A stretch of DNA of 13,923 nt from Planctomycetota bacterium (GTDB lineage: Bacteria > Planctomycetota > Planctomycetia > Planctomycetales > Planctomycetaceae), in NCBI GenBank assembly GCA_013151585.1, contig JAADHY010000463.1, positions 1-13,923 on the forward strand, in the 5' to 3' direction. The translations under genes were made by a program, and so were the position numbers. This document shows positions 1-7,088 of the stretch, piece after piece. Each line of letters opens with the position of its first letter. Positions within the stretch are counted from its first letter, which is position 1. The notes under the pieces are model-generated. The model had not been told where the DNA came from. It saw only the letters and a list, made by a program, of their open reading frames with translations, and did no database searches.

Positions 1-363
1 CCAACCACGGCCTTGGCTGCCGGCATTCCAGTGACTGACCAGAGGGAGTGGTCGGCCGTCAGGCCCGTTTGGCGGCCGAAGCGCCTCGCGGCGGATCACG
101 TCGGCCGCTCGCCTCGCCGCCGCAGTCGGCCTTGTCGGCTTTGTTTTCCCTTCGACGGTTCTCTCCGGCCACAGGCTTCCCGCTGCCAGCGTTAGAATAG
201 CCAGCCGACCCATGGCCCGGATAAGGCTCACCCGCGCCGCCGCGTCCCGTTGACCTCCCGACGGCGAAACCGCTCCTATCGCGCGCGATTCGAGCGCCGT
301 GCTGTTTCGCCCGCCACCGTCCCTCGAGGGACGCCGGCGATATTTCTTTCGCTCTTTGGCCAT
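1..363 (-). CDS. Partial gene, probable secreted or membrane-anchored protein of unknown function; 3' end lies beyond the left edge
   Basis: This minus-strand frame has no stop from its ATG at 363 to the window edge (121 codons visible). I chose ATG 363 because GAGGA lies 8 nt upstream; an in-frame ATG at 372 has no spaced ribosome site. The first 50 or so residues are Arg/Ser/Gly-rich (begins MAKERKKYRRR). A short hydrophobic stretch follows at about residues 51-67 (MGRLAILTLAAGSLW), then a basic Ala/Arg linker, then 'LPLVSHWNAG' near the edge. The hydrophobic stretch looks like a signal peptide or anchor; ATG 213, just before it, is an alternative start. It sits 30 bp downstream of the (alpha/alpha)6-barrel gene in the same frame, so the two are probably co-transcribed. 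The 'HWN' segment reminds me weakly of the first strand of planctomycete TIM-barrel glycosidase-like proteins, but too little is present to name a family. An overlapping Arg-rich frame at 59-397 starts with TTG and is judged a shadow. Confidence 0.6.
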   Translation of the reverse strand, partial: MAKERKKYRRRPSRDGGGRNSTALESRAIGAVSPSGGQRDAAARVSLIRAMGRLAILTLAAGSLWPERTVEGKTKPTRPTAAARRAADVIRREALRPPNGPDGRPLPLVSHWNAGSQGRGW

Positions 364-393
364 CGTAGTCATCCTCAGTTCTTGCCCAGTCAA

Positions 394-1635
394 TCAACGA
401 CGGGGCGCAGTCTTCGCACGTGACTGGCAGCTCGCCCGATCCAAAGCGCCCGGGCAGAGTTTTTCCGCATAAGACATCATGGCAAACAGCGCAAGCTGGT
501 CGCGTTGATTGGAAGGCGGGGCCGTCTTCAGGATTCCCGCAATGTGGCGAAGTTCCCGGTCGGCGGCTTGGACTAACTCCTGTTTACCGGGCACCTGACG
601 AGCGAAAACGTAGACGTGCATCGGCAATCCACCGAACTTGCTCCCCCACTGGCTGACGTAGTCGATCCCCGCGCGGCCTTCCCAGTTCTCGAGCATCCAC
701 TGATGCGCCCGGCCCAACTGGGTCAGGGCCAGCCGGTATCGCTCCGTTCCCACTTTCAAATAGGGCAAGCCTGCCGAATACGCCTCCAGGCAGTACATCA
801 GCACCGTCGGAGTAATTTGCTTGGGCGGAAAATGCACGGCCACACGAAACAGGTCCTGGCGATTCAGCCAGTCGATTGTCCCCAAACCGACTCTCAGGTA
901 TGAGGGATCACCGGTCTCCGCATGCAAATGAAAGGCCAGCGATCCGAAGATGCCGGTCGAACACCACCATTCCTTGTCCGACTTGGGCCAGTACCCGTCG
1001 GTCACGCCGCCGGATGGCCGGACGAACCGGTCCACCACAAGGCGAGCGAAATCCTGCACCGACTTCAAATATCTTGCTTTGTCTTCCGGTTCGTCACACC
1101 GAACAGCCGTGGCCAGCACACCGAGTGCGATGGACGAGCAATCGGCCACGTACCAATTGCCTTTGGTCTGTCCCGGATGGCGGCCATACTGCATATAGTA
1201 CGCTCCTGGAGGAATCATCTGGCGCTGAAACTGCAGCATCCGGTCGGACCACAAACGGCAAGCATCGAGATACTCTTGGCGTCCGGTCATGTCATAGGCC
1301 ACGGCCAAGGCCCGCACGACATACGAGTCCCAGTAAAAAGCCCGTCCGATGCGTTTTTCGGTTCGCGCTTGCTTTTCCACGATCTTGCGGCCTGCGTCGC
1401 AGAGCGTCAGGAACTCGGCCTTCCAATCCGGCTTGTCAGCGGCGCAGGTGGCTACGAGAAAAACGTCTCCTCCTAGACCGAACAGACCGACGGCTACCAT
1501 CCATCCGAGCCGTCCGACGCAGCCACCTACTTCGTGGCGAAAACATCTGTTGTTTCCAAAAGCGCTCGGTTGCCGATGATCGGAATCGCTGGCGGCACGA
1601 TCTGATTCCTCGTTGCATTTTCGCACGTATCTCAT
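394..1635 (-). CDS. Secreted (alpha/alpha)6-barrel (six-hairpin glycosidase-like) protein
   Basis: A 413-residue protein. Start ATG 1635 is chosen because GGGAGGAG precedes it by 4 nt, the best ribosome site in this part of the window; the frame extends upstream to 1713 without support. A hydrophobic segment (MVAVGLFGLGG...VATCAADKP) at about residues 46-68 suggests a signal peptide behind a polar N-terminal extension. The mature part has repeated helical pairs rich in aromatics, such as 'FYWDSYVVRALAVAYDMTGR', 'EWWCSTGIFGSLAFHLH' and 'PTVLMYCLEAYSAGL'. This spacing of Tyr/Trp-rich helices is typical of six-hairpin glycosidase folds (as in GH88/GH105, GH127 and pectate-lyase-like barrels). 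I cannot assign a GH family or point to catalytic residues with confidence. The partial gene at 1-363 follows after 30 bp, and the GH123-like gene is divergent, which supports a role in polysaccharide or glycan breakdown outside the cytoplasm. Confidence 0.72.
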   Translation of the reverse strand: MRYVRKCNEESDRAASDSDHRQPSAFGNNRCFRHEVGGCVGRLGWMVAVGLFGLGGDVFLVATCAADKPDWKAEFLTLCDAGRKIVEKQARTEKRIGRAFYWDSYVVRALAVAYDMTGRQEYLDACRLWSDRMLQFQRQMIPPGAYYMQYGRHPGQTKGNWYVADCSSIALGVLATAVRCDEPEDKARYLKSVQDFARLVVDRFVRPSGGVTDGYWPKSDKEWWCSTGIFGSLAFHLHAETGDPSYLRVGLGTIDWLNRQDLFRVAVHFPPKQITPTVLMYCLEAYSAGLPYLKVGTERYRLALTQLGRAHQWMLENWEGRAGIDYVSQWGSKFGGLPMHVYVFARQVPGKQELVQAADRELRHIAGILKTAPPSNQRDQLALFAMMSYAEKLCPGALDRASCQSRAKTAPRR

Positions 1636-1924
1636 GGATCTCCTCCCAAATCCTTGCGGCTCTCCCGGTTTAATTCGGACCTGTCGATGGCGATTGATTG
1701 GGCCATTATGCAAGTCCGGCTTGCGAAAAGAAACGTTTGCGCCTTTGATGGCCTTGCGTCAGGGGTGTGCCCGTCGAAAGGCACCTGATTGTGCATGGAC
1801 CTTGCGACGAATAGGATGGGCTCTAGCATAGCGACAGAACGATTGCCGCCAGCGAAGATCAGAAGCCGCCGCCTCCACAATTCGAGCTTTGGAATTGGCC
1901 GAGTGGGTTTGGCTGACCGGATTC
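1636..1924. other. Divergent intergenic region between two secreted-protein genes
   Basis: These 289 bp separate the divergently read barrel gene and GH123-like gene and must carry both promoters. The strong ribosome site of the minus-strand gene (1640-1647) lies here. On the minus strand I see a CATAAT-like -10 (about 1703-1708) without a convincing -35. On the plus strand TTGCGA at 1802-1807 is followed 16 nt later by TAGCAT, which is also weak. No clear operator palindrome was found. Short frames here are Arg-rich shadows. Confidence 0.5.
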
Positions 1925-4588
1925 ATGAGGAGAAGAATTGTGCTGTTCAGAACCCTTCTTTTGCCCTGGGGTGGTCCAACGGGTTGGTTCTCGCGGCTTC
2001 GGTCGGACCGCAGTTCAGCTTGGTGCGCAGCTCTGGCTGGTTGGATCAGTCTTGCACTGGCAACGGTCGCTTGGGCGGAACCGTTCCATTACGCGGAAGA
2101 CTTCGAACAGGCGGACCCGGTTCAATTCTGGACGACCAATGGAAAGTACGAGGTCCACTTCAAAGGTTTAACAGACGAGGAGGCCCACGGCGGGCGGCGT
2201 GCGTTCAAGCTGGATGTGACGTTGAAAAAGGGGACGTATTTGTATTGGCATGTACCAGTCCGGGTGCCGGCCGAGGGACGTTTGCGCTTCAGCGCTTGGA
2301 TCAAAGTCCTGACGCTGCCGCGAGGGGCCAGCGTCGGTTTGGGGGCGAACTATACCTTTCCGCCAACCAGACACTCCGGGTGCGGGCCTTTCGAGACATT
2401 ACGGAACACGACTGCGAAGTGGGTTCATGTCACAGGCAATCTGGCTCAGGAGGCCGGCCGGCGCGCCGAGAGCGTCACGGGACGTTACATCGATGGGGCC
2501 ACGAGCGAGAATGTGGCCCTTTGGGTCGACCGATGGGCAATTTTCATTTTCGCCCGGCCCGGTCAGCGGATCGTGTGCTACGTCGACGACGTGGTGATCG
2601 AAGGCGACACACCGAACCCGACGGAATACCAGCGTGTGGCTCGCGAGCGCTTCCAGCCGGTGCGCGAGCGGCTGCTTCGGAAACTCGCGGAGCAAAAGCA
2701 GACTCTCGACCGGCTGGCCGGCGATTTGGCCGGGTATCAACGTCGCACGAGGCTCCCTGCCGTCGCTCAGCGGCTGGCTCAATACGCCGAGCAGACGGTC
2801 GGCGCGGCACGCACGCTCATCGAGCGGCTCCAGCGCATTGGATACGGCTCACCGAGTGAGGTGGCCGAACTCCGGCAGCGGATTGATTTGCTAGCCCATG
2901 TCGTGCCGAATCTGAAGCGGCTCGCAGCGAGCGGGGAAGGCCGTTCTCTGATCGTATTCGTCTCGCGTCCGATCACTAACGCACGCATCCTGCCCAACTC
3001 CTTTCCGATCCCTGGCCGCATCGACGACGAGCTGCATGTAACCGCGTGCCCCGGCGAGTACGAGCCGGCCACGTTTACCGTGTTGGCCGTCCAGAAGCTC
3101 CAAGACCTGACCGTGCAGATTGATCCGCTGCGGTGCGCGGCGGGCGAGCTGTCGCCGGATTGCGTCGACGTGCGGGTGGTCAAGTGTTGGTTCCAGGGGA
3201 AGGGAAACATCGGCCGAAGCACCGAGCGGGTGCTCAAGCCGGAACTGCTGCTGAAGGACGACGCGCTTGTGCGCGTCGATCTCGAGAAAAAACGTAATTT
3301 CGTACGCACCACGGATGCGTCCGGCCGTCCCGTTTCCATCGAGGTGAGCCGCGATTTGGACGAGGGTGCGTCAGACAACGATCTGAAAGACCTGCGTCCG
3401 CGCGATGCCGACCAGCTTCAACCGGTCGATATCCCCGCACGGCAAGCCAAGCAGTTTTGGATCACGGTTCGTGTTCCCGACGACGCTCGCCCAGGCACCT
3501 ACCAGGGAACGATCCGTCTGCGATCGACCGGCGGCGAACAGGCTCGGCTCCGCCTTTCCGTGCGCGTCCTGCGGTTTCGGCTCGAACCGTCACCGCTGCT
3601 TTATTCGATTTATTACACCGGCAGGCTGGCGCCTGACGGCAAACCGAGCATCTCCTCCAAATGGAAGTCGGAACAACAGATGCTAGCCGAGCTCCGCAAC
3701 ATGAAGGCGCATGGTGTCCTGTTCCCGACCTCGTATCAGCCTTACGACGAGCGTTTGTTGCGGCGCACGCTCGAGCTGCGACGTGAGGCGGGCCTGCCCA
3801 CCGGGCCGTTCTTTTCCTTAGGCATTACAACGGGCAACGCCACCGATCCAAAGCGTCTGGCCGCCAAGCAGGCGGAGGTGCGGAAATGGCTGACATTGAT
3901 CCGCGAATATGACTACACGGACTTGTTTGCCTACGGTTTCGACGAGGCGCGGGGCGAACGATTGAAGTCCCAACGAGCGGCGTGGAAAGCCGTGCAAGAC
4001 GCCGGCGGGAAAACTTTCGTCGCCGGCTATCGCGGCACCTTCGAAGTCATGGGCGGCTTGCTGGACTGTCTGGTCTTTGCCGGCGCGCCGCAGCCGGACG
4101 AGGCGGCCAAATGGCATTCGGTCGGTAGCTTGATTCTCAGTTACGCGAACCCGCAAGTCGGTGTGGAGGAGCCGGAAACTTACCGCCGCAACTACGGACT
4201 GCTGCTCTGGAAAGCTGGCTTCGACGGCGCGATGGACTTTGCTTATCAGTATCACTTCGGCCATATCTGGAACGACTTCGATCATCCTCGGTATCGGGAC
4301 CACAATTTCACATACCCAACGGTCGACGGCGTCATCGACACGTTGGCGTGGGAAGGTTTCCGCGAAGGCGTGGATGACGTGCGCTACCTGGCCACTTTGC
4401 AAAAAGCCATCCGAGATGCCCAGAGCTCTGGCCGGCGCAAAGACGCGGTCCGTGCCGCCAAAGCCTGGATCGAGAAGCTCGATCCAGCCGGAGACCTCGA
4501 CGCGTTACGCAGCCAGATGATTTCGCTGATTCTCAGATTGCGCGGTGAGGATTCCGAGCCGGATCAGAACAACTCCCGCCCGAACTGA
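1925..4588 (+). CDS. Secreted GH123-like / DUF4091-domain glycoside hydrolase-like protein
   Basis: An 887-residue protein. ATG 1925 is preferred over the TTG at 1889, although the ribosome site is weak. A long basic leader and hydrophobic stretch (WCAALAGWISLALATVAWA) end at an AWA|EP-type cleavage site near residue 51. Residues about 52-215 look like a beta-sandwich carbohydrate-binding-type domain (AEDFEQ... and LRFSAWIKV). A charged helical stretch spans about 220-300. A second beta domain follows, with 'GEYEPATFTVLA' and 'FWITVRVPDDARPGTYQGTIRL', the usual lead-in to DUF4091/GH123 barrels. The barrel carries 'YGFDEARGE' with D673-E674, matching the adjacent Asp-Glu pair used in GH123 substrate-assisted catalysis. 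It ends with 'WEGFREGVDDVRYLATL' from W809, the characteristic DUF4091 closing helix. GH123 members are beta-N-acetylgalactosaminidases, but DUF4091 relatives are diverse, so the substrate is unknown. It is divergent from the (alpha/alpha)6-barrel gene. Confidence 0.85.
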   Translation: MRRRIVLFRTLLLPWGGPTGWFSRLRSDRSSAWCAALAGWISLALATVAWAEPFHYAEDFEQADPVQFWTTNGKYEVHFKGLTDEEAHGGRRAFKLDVTLKKGTYLYWHVPVRVPAEGRLRFSAWIKVLTLPRGASVGLGANYTFPPTRHSGCGPFETLRNTTAKWVHVTGNLAQEAGRRAESVTGRYIDGATSENVALWVDRWAIFIFARPGQRIVCYVDDVVIEGDTPNPTEYQRVARERFQPVRERLLRKLAEQKQTLDRLAGDLAGYQRRTRLPAVAQRLAQYAEQTVGAARTLIERLQRIGYGSPSEVAELRQRIDLLAHVVPNLKRLAASGEGRSLIVFVSRPITNARILPNSFPIPGRIDDELHVTACPGEYEPATFTVLAVQKLQDLTVQIDPLRCAAGELSPDCVDVRVVKCWFQGKGNIGRSTERVLKPELLLKDDALVRVDLEKKRNFVRTTDASGRPVSIEVSRDLDEGASDNDLKDLRPRDADQLQPVDIPARQAKQFWITVRVPDDARPGTYQGTIRLRSTGGEQARLRLSVRVLRFRLEPSPLLYSIYYTGRLAPDGKPSISSKWKSEQQMLAELRNMKAHGVLFPTSYQPYDERLLRRTLELRREAGLPTGPFFSLGITTGNATDPKRLAAKQAEVRKWLTLIREYDYTDLFAYGFDEARGERLKSQRAAWKAVQDAGGKTFVAGYRGTFEVMGGLLDCLVFAGAPQPDEAAKWHSVGSLILSYANPQVGVEEPETYRRNYGLLLWKAGFDGAMDFAYQYHFGHIWNDFDHPRYRDHNFTYPTVDGVIDTLAWEGFREGVDDVRYLATLQKAIRDAQSSGRRKDAVRAAKAWIEKLDPAGDLDALRSQMISLILRLRGEDSEPDQNNSRPN

Positions 4589-4655
4589 AAAAGCGAGTCC
4601 ACCAAGCCGATCGGTGTGGCCTGCTTCTGCAGACGCTGGTTTGCTCTTTCTCCAC

Positions 4656-4684
4656 TTGACTGTGGCCGATTGTGAATCTATATT
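4656..4684 (+). promoter_or_regulatory. Sigma-70-type promoter of tetR
   Basis: TTGACT (4656-4661), a 17-bp spacer and TATATT (4679-4684) give a near-consensus housekeeping promoter, striking in such GC-rich surroundings. Transcription would start at about 4691, giving a very short leader before the tetR start codon at 4704. The -10 lies inside the palindrome at 4670-4689. Confidence 0.75.
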
Positions 4685-4689
4685 CACAA
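4670..4689. promoter_or_regulatory. TetR operator candidate (autoregulatory)
   Basis: TTGTGAATCTATATTCACAA is an inverted repeat of two 8-bp arms, TTGTGAAT and ATTCACAA, around CTAT; 18 of 20 positions are symmetric. It covers the -10 of the tetR promoter and ends 14 bp before the start codon, the classic place for autorepression by a TetR-family protein. I found no second copy of the TTGTGAAT arm in front of the adaptor/RND genes. Confidence 0.75.
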
Positions 4690-4703
4690 CAGGAGGCAGA
4701 ACG

Positions 4704-5300
4704 ATGGCGGCAGAGAAACTCGATACGGAAATTCGACGGGAGCAGATCGCCGAAGCGGCCTTGCAACTCCTGGGCACGCATGGAATCCGGCAACTGAGCG
4801 TGGCGGCGGTCGCCGAGCAGGTCGGCTTGGTGCCTTCGGCCATTTATCGGCATTTTGAGGGCAAAGAGGAGGTGCTGGGGGCGGTTTTGGAGCTGATCGG
4901 CGAGCGGCTGATGGCGAATGTGGAAGCTGTTTGCCGTGAATGGACCGGTTCCCTCGAGCGTTTGGAACGCTTGCTGGACCGTCACGTCCAACTGATCCGA
5001 GAGAATCAGGCAATTCCGCGAGTGATGTTTTCGGACGAAATGGCCGGAGGCGACTCGCGGAGGAAAGCGAAGACATACGAAACAATTCGAACGTACTTGC
5101 GCGGTGTGGCCAAGATCGTTCGGCAGGGACAAAAGGCTGGCGAGATTCGCTCGGACGTGCAGGCTGATGCCATTGCGATGTTGTTCGTGGGCATCATTCA
5201 ACCTGGAGCGGTGCTGTGGCACTTAAGCGACGGCCAGTTTGACATCACGCGTCATGCGAAGCGGACTTGGCGTCTGTACCGTGACGCGATCGTGGCGTAG
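4704..5300 (+). CDS. TetR/AcrR-family transcriptional regulator
   Basis: A 198-residue protein, normal for the family. The start is fixed by AGGAGG at 4691-4696, 7 nt before ATG; the frame extends upstream to 4545 but that would swallow the promoter. Residues 10-57 form the TetR_N DNA-binding domain: 'IAEAALQLLGTHGIRQLSVAAVAEQVGLVPSAIYRHFEGKEEVL', with the helix-turn-helix at about 31-50 and the typical 'YRHFEGKEEVL' end. The C-terminal helical domain would bind a ligand and dimerise; the ligand cannot be read from sequence. It lies just upstream of a membrane-fusion protein and an RND pump in the same orientation, a frequent arrangement in which the regulator represses the pump. Here, however, a 414-bp spacer and a possible terminator intervene. 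Autoregulation is likely from the palindrome over its promoter; control of the pump is inferred only from neighbourhood. Confidence 0.9.
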   Translation: MAAEKLDTEIRREQIAEAALQLLGTHGIRQLSVAAVAEQVGLVPSAIYRHFEGKEEVLGAVLELIGERLMANVEAVCREWTGSLERLERLLDRHVQLIRENQAIPRVMFSDEMAGGDSRRKAKTYETIRTYLRGVAKIVRQGQKAGEIRSDVQADAIAMLFVGIIQPGAVLWHLSDGQFDITRHAKRTWRLYRDAIVA

Positions 5301-5309
5301 GGACGACTA

Positions 5310-5339
5310 GGCTGGGGCTCACGTCGTGATCCCCCAGCC
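5310..5339 (+). terminator. Hairpin 10 bp after tetR, possible terminator
   Basis: GGCTGGGG (5310-5317) pairs perfectly with CCCCAGCC (5332-5339) across a 14-nt loop. Its place right after the tetR stop fits a transcript end, but no T-tract follows, so it could be a processing or attenuation hairpin instead. Confidence 0.45.
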
Positions 5340-5436
5340 ACCCGCTGAACCCGACGTGGTGGCCGCAACCAAAGAAAGTGAGTGAGTGGAAGACGCGAGC
5401 CTCCGGTGTTTCTGTGGAGAGCAAAGCCGACAAGAC

Positions 5437-5455
5437 CGCAGGCTAGCGCCTTGCG
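5437..5455 (+). repeat. Solo REP hairpin, same family as the RAYT-flanking elements
   Basis: CGC-AGGC-TAGC-GCCT-T-GCG: a 4-bp inner stem (AGGC/GCCT) with TAGC loop and a 3-bp outer stem (CGC/GCG), with one unpaired T between the 3' arms. It has the same architecture and core, including the bulge position, as both halves of the elements at 12930-13100 and 13675-13835. Confidence 0.7.
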
Positions 5456-5476
5456 CTCACGGCGGTTTTCTGTGTT

Positions 5477-5510
5477 CGCATGACATGCGCTCATTCTGAG
5501 CAGATCAGAA
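5477..5510. promoter_or_regulatory. Two adjacent palindromes upstream of the efflux genes
   Basis: CGCATG-A-CATGCG (5477-5489) is a perfect 6+1+6 palindrome. TTCTGA-GCAGA-TCAGAA (5494-5510) is a perfect 6+5+6 inverted repeat. Their sizes and tandem placement suit regulator-binding sites, but neither resembles the tetR operator, and no clear promoter overlaps them. A chance or repeat origin is possible. Confidence 0.3.
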
Positions 5511-5587
5511 CGCACAAAGAGACCAGTGCTGCGTGACAGCGGAAAGTCGGGATGAAGTGACGGTGCGGTGTGGCCGTTTCGGCCGCT

Positions 5588-5612
5588 TGGTGCAGGCGAG
5601 ATGCCTACACCA
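5588..5612. repeat. Short imperfect palindrome (TGGTG/CACCA with AGGC/GCCT core)
   Basis: TGGTG-c-AGGC-GAGAT-GCCT-a-CACCA: nine paired positions interrupted by one c/a mismatch, with a 5-nt loop. It resembles a dispersed hairpin repeat rather than a terminator because no T-run follows. Confidence 0.45.
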
Positions 5613-5665
5613 CGAGGCTCAGCGATCCCCTTGTGGCTTTGACAGAGCGCTAGCCAGTCGGCCGC

Positions 5666-5691
5666 GAGCAAGCGAGGACGCTTGCTCTACG
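5666..5691 (+). repeat. GAGCAAGCG hairpin repeat, copy 1
   Basis: GAGCAAGCG and CGCTTGCTC form a perfect 9-bp stem around AGGA, followed by TACG. The second copy, at 10289-10313, differs only in having a 3-nt loop and keeps the TACG flank. The two copies lie in the same orientation on either side of the adaptor/RND pair. Confidence 0.75.
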
Positions 5692-5714
5692 TTTTGCATA
5701 GCGAAGGCTGCGGT

Positions 5715-7088
5715 ATGAAGAGATTCCTGAAGTTGTTCTCGCGAAAGTGGTTGGTGCTGCCGCCCATCGCGGTGGGCCTGGTGGCTGTCCTGCTGGCTCG
5801 GCTTTCCAGGACCGAGCCGGAGCCGGTCGCGCCCGCTGAAACAGTACGCACTTTGCGAATCGTGCGCGTTCCGGTGGTCGACGTCGTGCCCCGCGTGATT
5901 GGCTATGGAACAGCCGAGCCGCGCCGAATATGGCAGGCGGTGGCGGAAGTGCGAGGACGGATCGTCCAAACGCATCCGGACCTGAAGCCCGGCGCCACGG
6001 TGAAGCAAGGGGCGATCCTGCTGCGTATCGATCCGAAAGAATACGAGCTGGCGATCGCGCAATTGGAGGCCGATATCGAACAAGTGACCGCTCAATTGGA
6101 CGAATTGGCGGTTCAGGAAACCAACGACCAGGATCTCTTGAAGCTTGAGAGTGCATCGCTGACGTTGGCCGAAGCAGAATTGGCTCGTCTGGAATCGCTG
6201 CGAGACAAAAACTCTGTCTCAGCGTCGCAAGTCGATGCGCAGCGTCGGGCTGTGCTGGCTCAGCGACGGAGCGTTCAGTCGCTAAAAAACAAGATTCGGC
6301 TCGTATCTCCCCGGCGCAAGTCGCTTCAGGCGGCGTTAGCCGTCAAGCAAGCGGCGCTGGCCCAGGCAAAGCTTGACTTGGCCAAAACGGTCATTCGAGC
6401 GCCGTTCCACTGCCGCGTGGGCGAGGTGCAACTGGAGGTCGGTCAATACGTGGTGGCCGGCCAGGTCTTGTTCCGGGCTCATGGGACCGACGCAGCCGAG
6501 ATCGAAGCGCAGATTCCACTCGACCAGTTGCGCCATCTGATCGACCCGGCCCACCGGATCGCCGCGCCGGTGATGTTGGACACCGCGACAGTCAAGCGAC
6601 TGTTCAACTTTGATGTTACTGTGCGCTATCGGATCGGAGACTTCGAGGCGGAATGGACCGGGCGGGTCGTTCGCATGCGCGAGCAGATCGAACCGCAGAC
6701 CCATACCGTGGGACTCGTCGTGGCCGTGGACAAGCCGTACGCGCAAGCGATTCCCGGAAAGCGGCCTCCACTGGTCCAGGGAATGTTTTGCGAAGTTGAG
6801 CTGCGAGGAGCCGTCCGACGGCAGCGGGTCGTGATCCCGCGACTCGCTGTGCATGACGGGCATGTGTACGTGCTGGACTCCGAGAGCCGCTTGCGGCGGA
6901 AAGAGGTGCAGATTGCGTTCGGGCAGTCCGATTTTCTGTGCTTGCGTGCCGGTCTGCAAGGAGGGGAGCGTTTGGTGGTGTCCGATCCGGCCCCGGCCAT
7001 CGAAGGGATGCGGGTTCAGCCGATCGAGGACCAGGCTTTGGCGGAGCTCTTGGTGGCACAGGCTCAAGGCGCAGGAACCGTGAAATGA
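5715..7088 (+). CDS. RND efflux membrane-fusion protein (periplasmic adaptor, HlyD/AcrA type)
   Basis: A 457-residue protein. ATG 5715 is chosen over the frame start at 5682 because GAAGG lies 7 nt before it and it begins directly with the anchor (MKRFLKLFSRKW, then a hydrophobic segment at about 12-30). It has a split lipoyl-like domain: first half at about 72-107 ('EVRGRIVQTHPDLKPGATVKQG'), second half at about 225-255 ('VIRAPFHCRVGEVQLEVGQYV'). A long alpha-helical coiled-coil hairpin (about 108-222) lies between them. Beta-barrel and membrane-proximal parts follow, with the 'LVQGMFCEVEL' strand typical of the family. The hairpin would contact an outer-membrane channel, and the rest couples it to the inner-membrane pump. 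Its stop overlaps the pump's start as ATGA, so the two genes are translationally coupled. No outer-membrane factor gene is adjacent, so a channel encoded elsewhere is presumably shared. Confidence 0.9.
   Translation: MKRFLKLFSRKWLVLPPIAVGLVAVLLARLSRTEPEPVAPAETVRTLRIVRVPVVDVVPRVIGYGTAEPRRIWQAVAEVRGRIVQTHPDLKPGATVKQGAILLRIDPKEYELAIAQLEADIEQVTAQLDELAVQETNDQDLLKLESASLTLAEAELARLESLRDKNSVSASQVDAQRRAVLAQRRSVQSLKNKIRLVSPRRKSLQAALAVKQAALAQAKLDLAKTVIRAPFHCRVGEVQLEVGQYVVAGQVLFRAHGTDAAEIEAQIPLDQLRHLIDPAHRIAAPVMLDTATVKRLFNFDVTVRYRIGDFEAEWTGRVVRMREQIEPQTHTVGLVVAVDKPYAQAIPGKRPPLVQGMFCEVELRGAVRRQRVVIPRLAVHDGHVYVLDSESRLRRKEVQIAFGQSDFLCLRAGLQGGERLVVSDPAPAIEGMRVQPIEDQALAELLVAQAQGAGTVK

Larger units (their letters stand above)
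5301..5714. other. Hairpin-rich spacer between tetR and the efflux genes
   Basis: This 414-bp gap holds no convincing gene; frames such as 5252-5671 minus are low-complexity Arg/Ser-rich shadows. It contains the post-tetR hairpin (5310-5339), a solo REP hairpin (5437-5455), two adjacent small palindromes (5477-5510), a GGTG/AGGC stem (5588-5612) and a GAGCAAGCG hairpin (5666-5691). A perfect TTGACA at 5639-5644 has no partner -10. The promoter for the adaptor/RND genes must lie here or upstream of tetR, but I cannot place it. Confidence 0.6.

Noticed and set aside
59..397. Minus-strand frame of 112 residues beginning with TTG and overlapping the barrel gene stop
   Set aside because: Arg/Gly-rich, TTG start without a ribosome site. 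The neighbouring frame from 363 has a ribosome site, a hydrophobic segment and stays open to the edge, so that one was chosen.
876..1673. Plus-strand frames opposite the (alpha/alpha)6-barrel gene
   Set aside because: Antisense shadows with Arg/Ser/Pro-rich composition and no family features; the minus strand has a ribosome site and a coherent fold.
5639..5644. Perfect TTGACA as a -35 for the adaptor/RND genes
   Set aside because: No acceptable -10 lies 16-18 bp downstream (GC-rich sequence there).
5252..5671. 139-residue minus-strand frame between tetR and the adaptor
   Set aside because: Spans several palindromes, Arg/Ser-rich, no domain, and overlaps the tetR 3' end.
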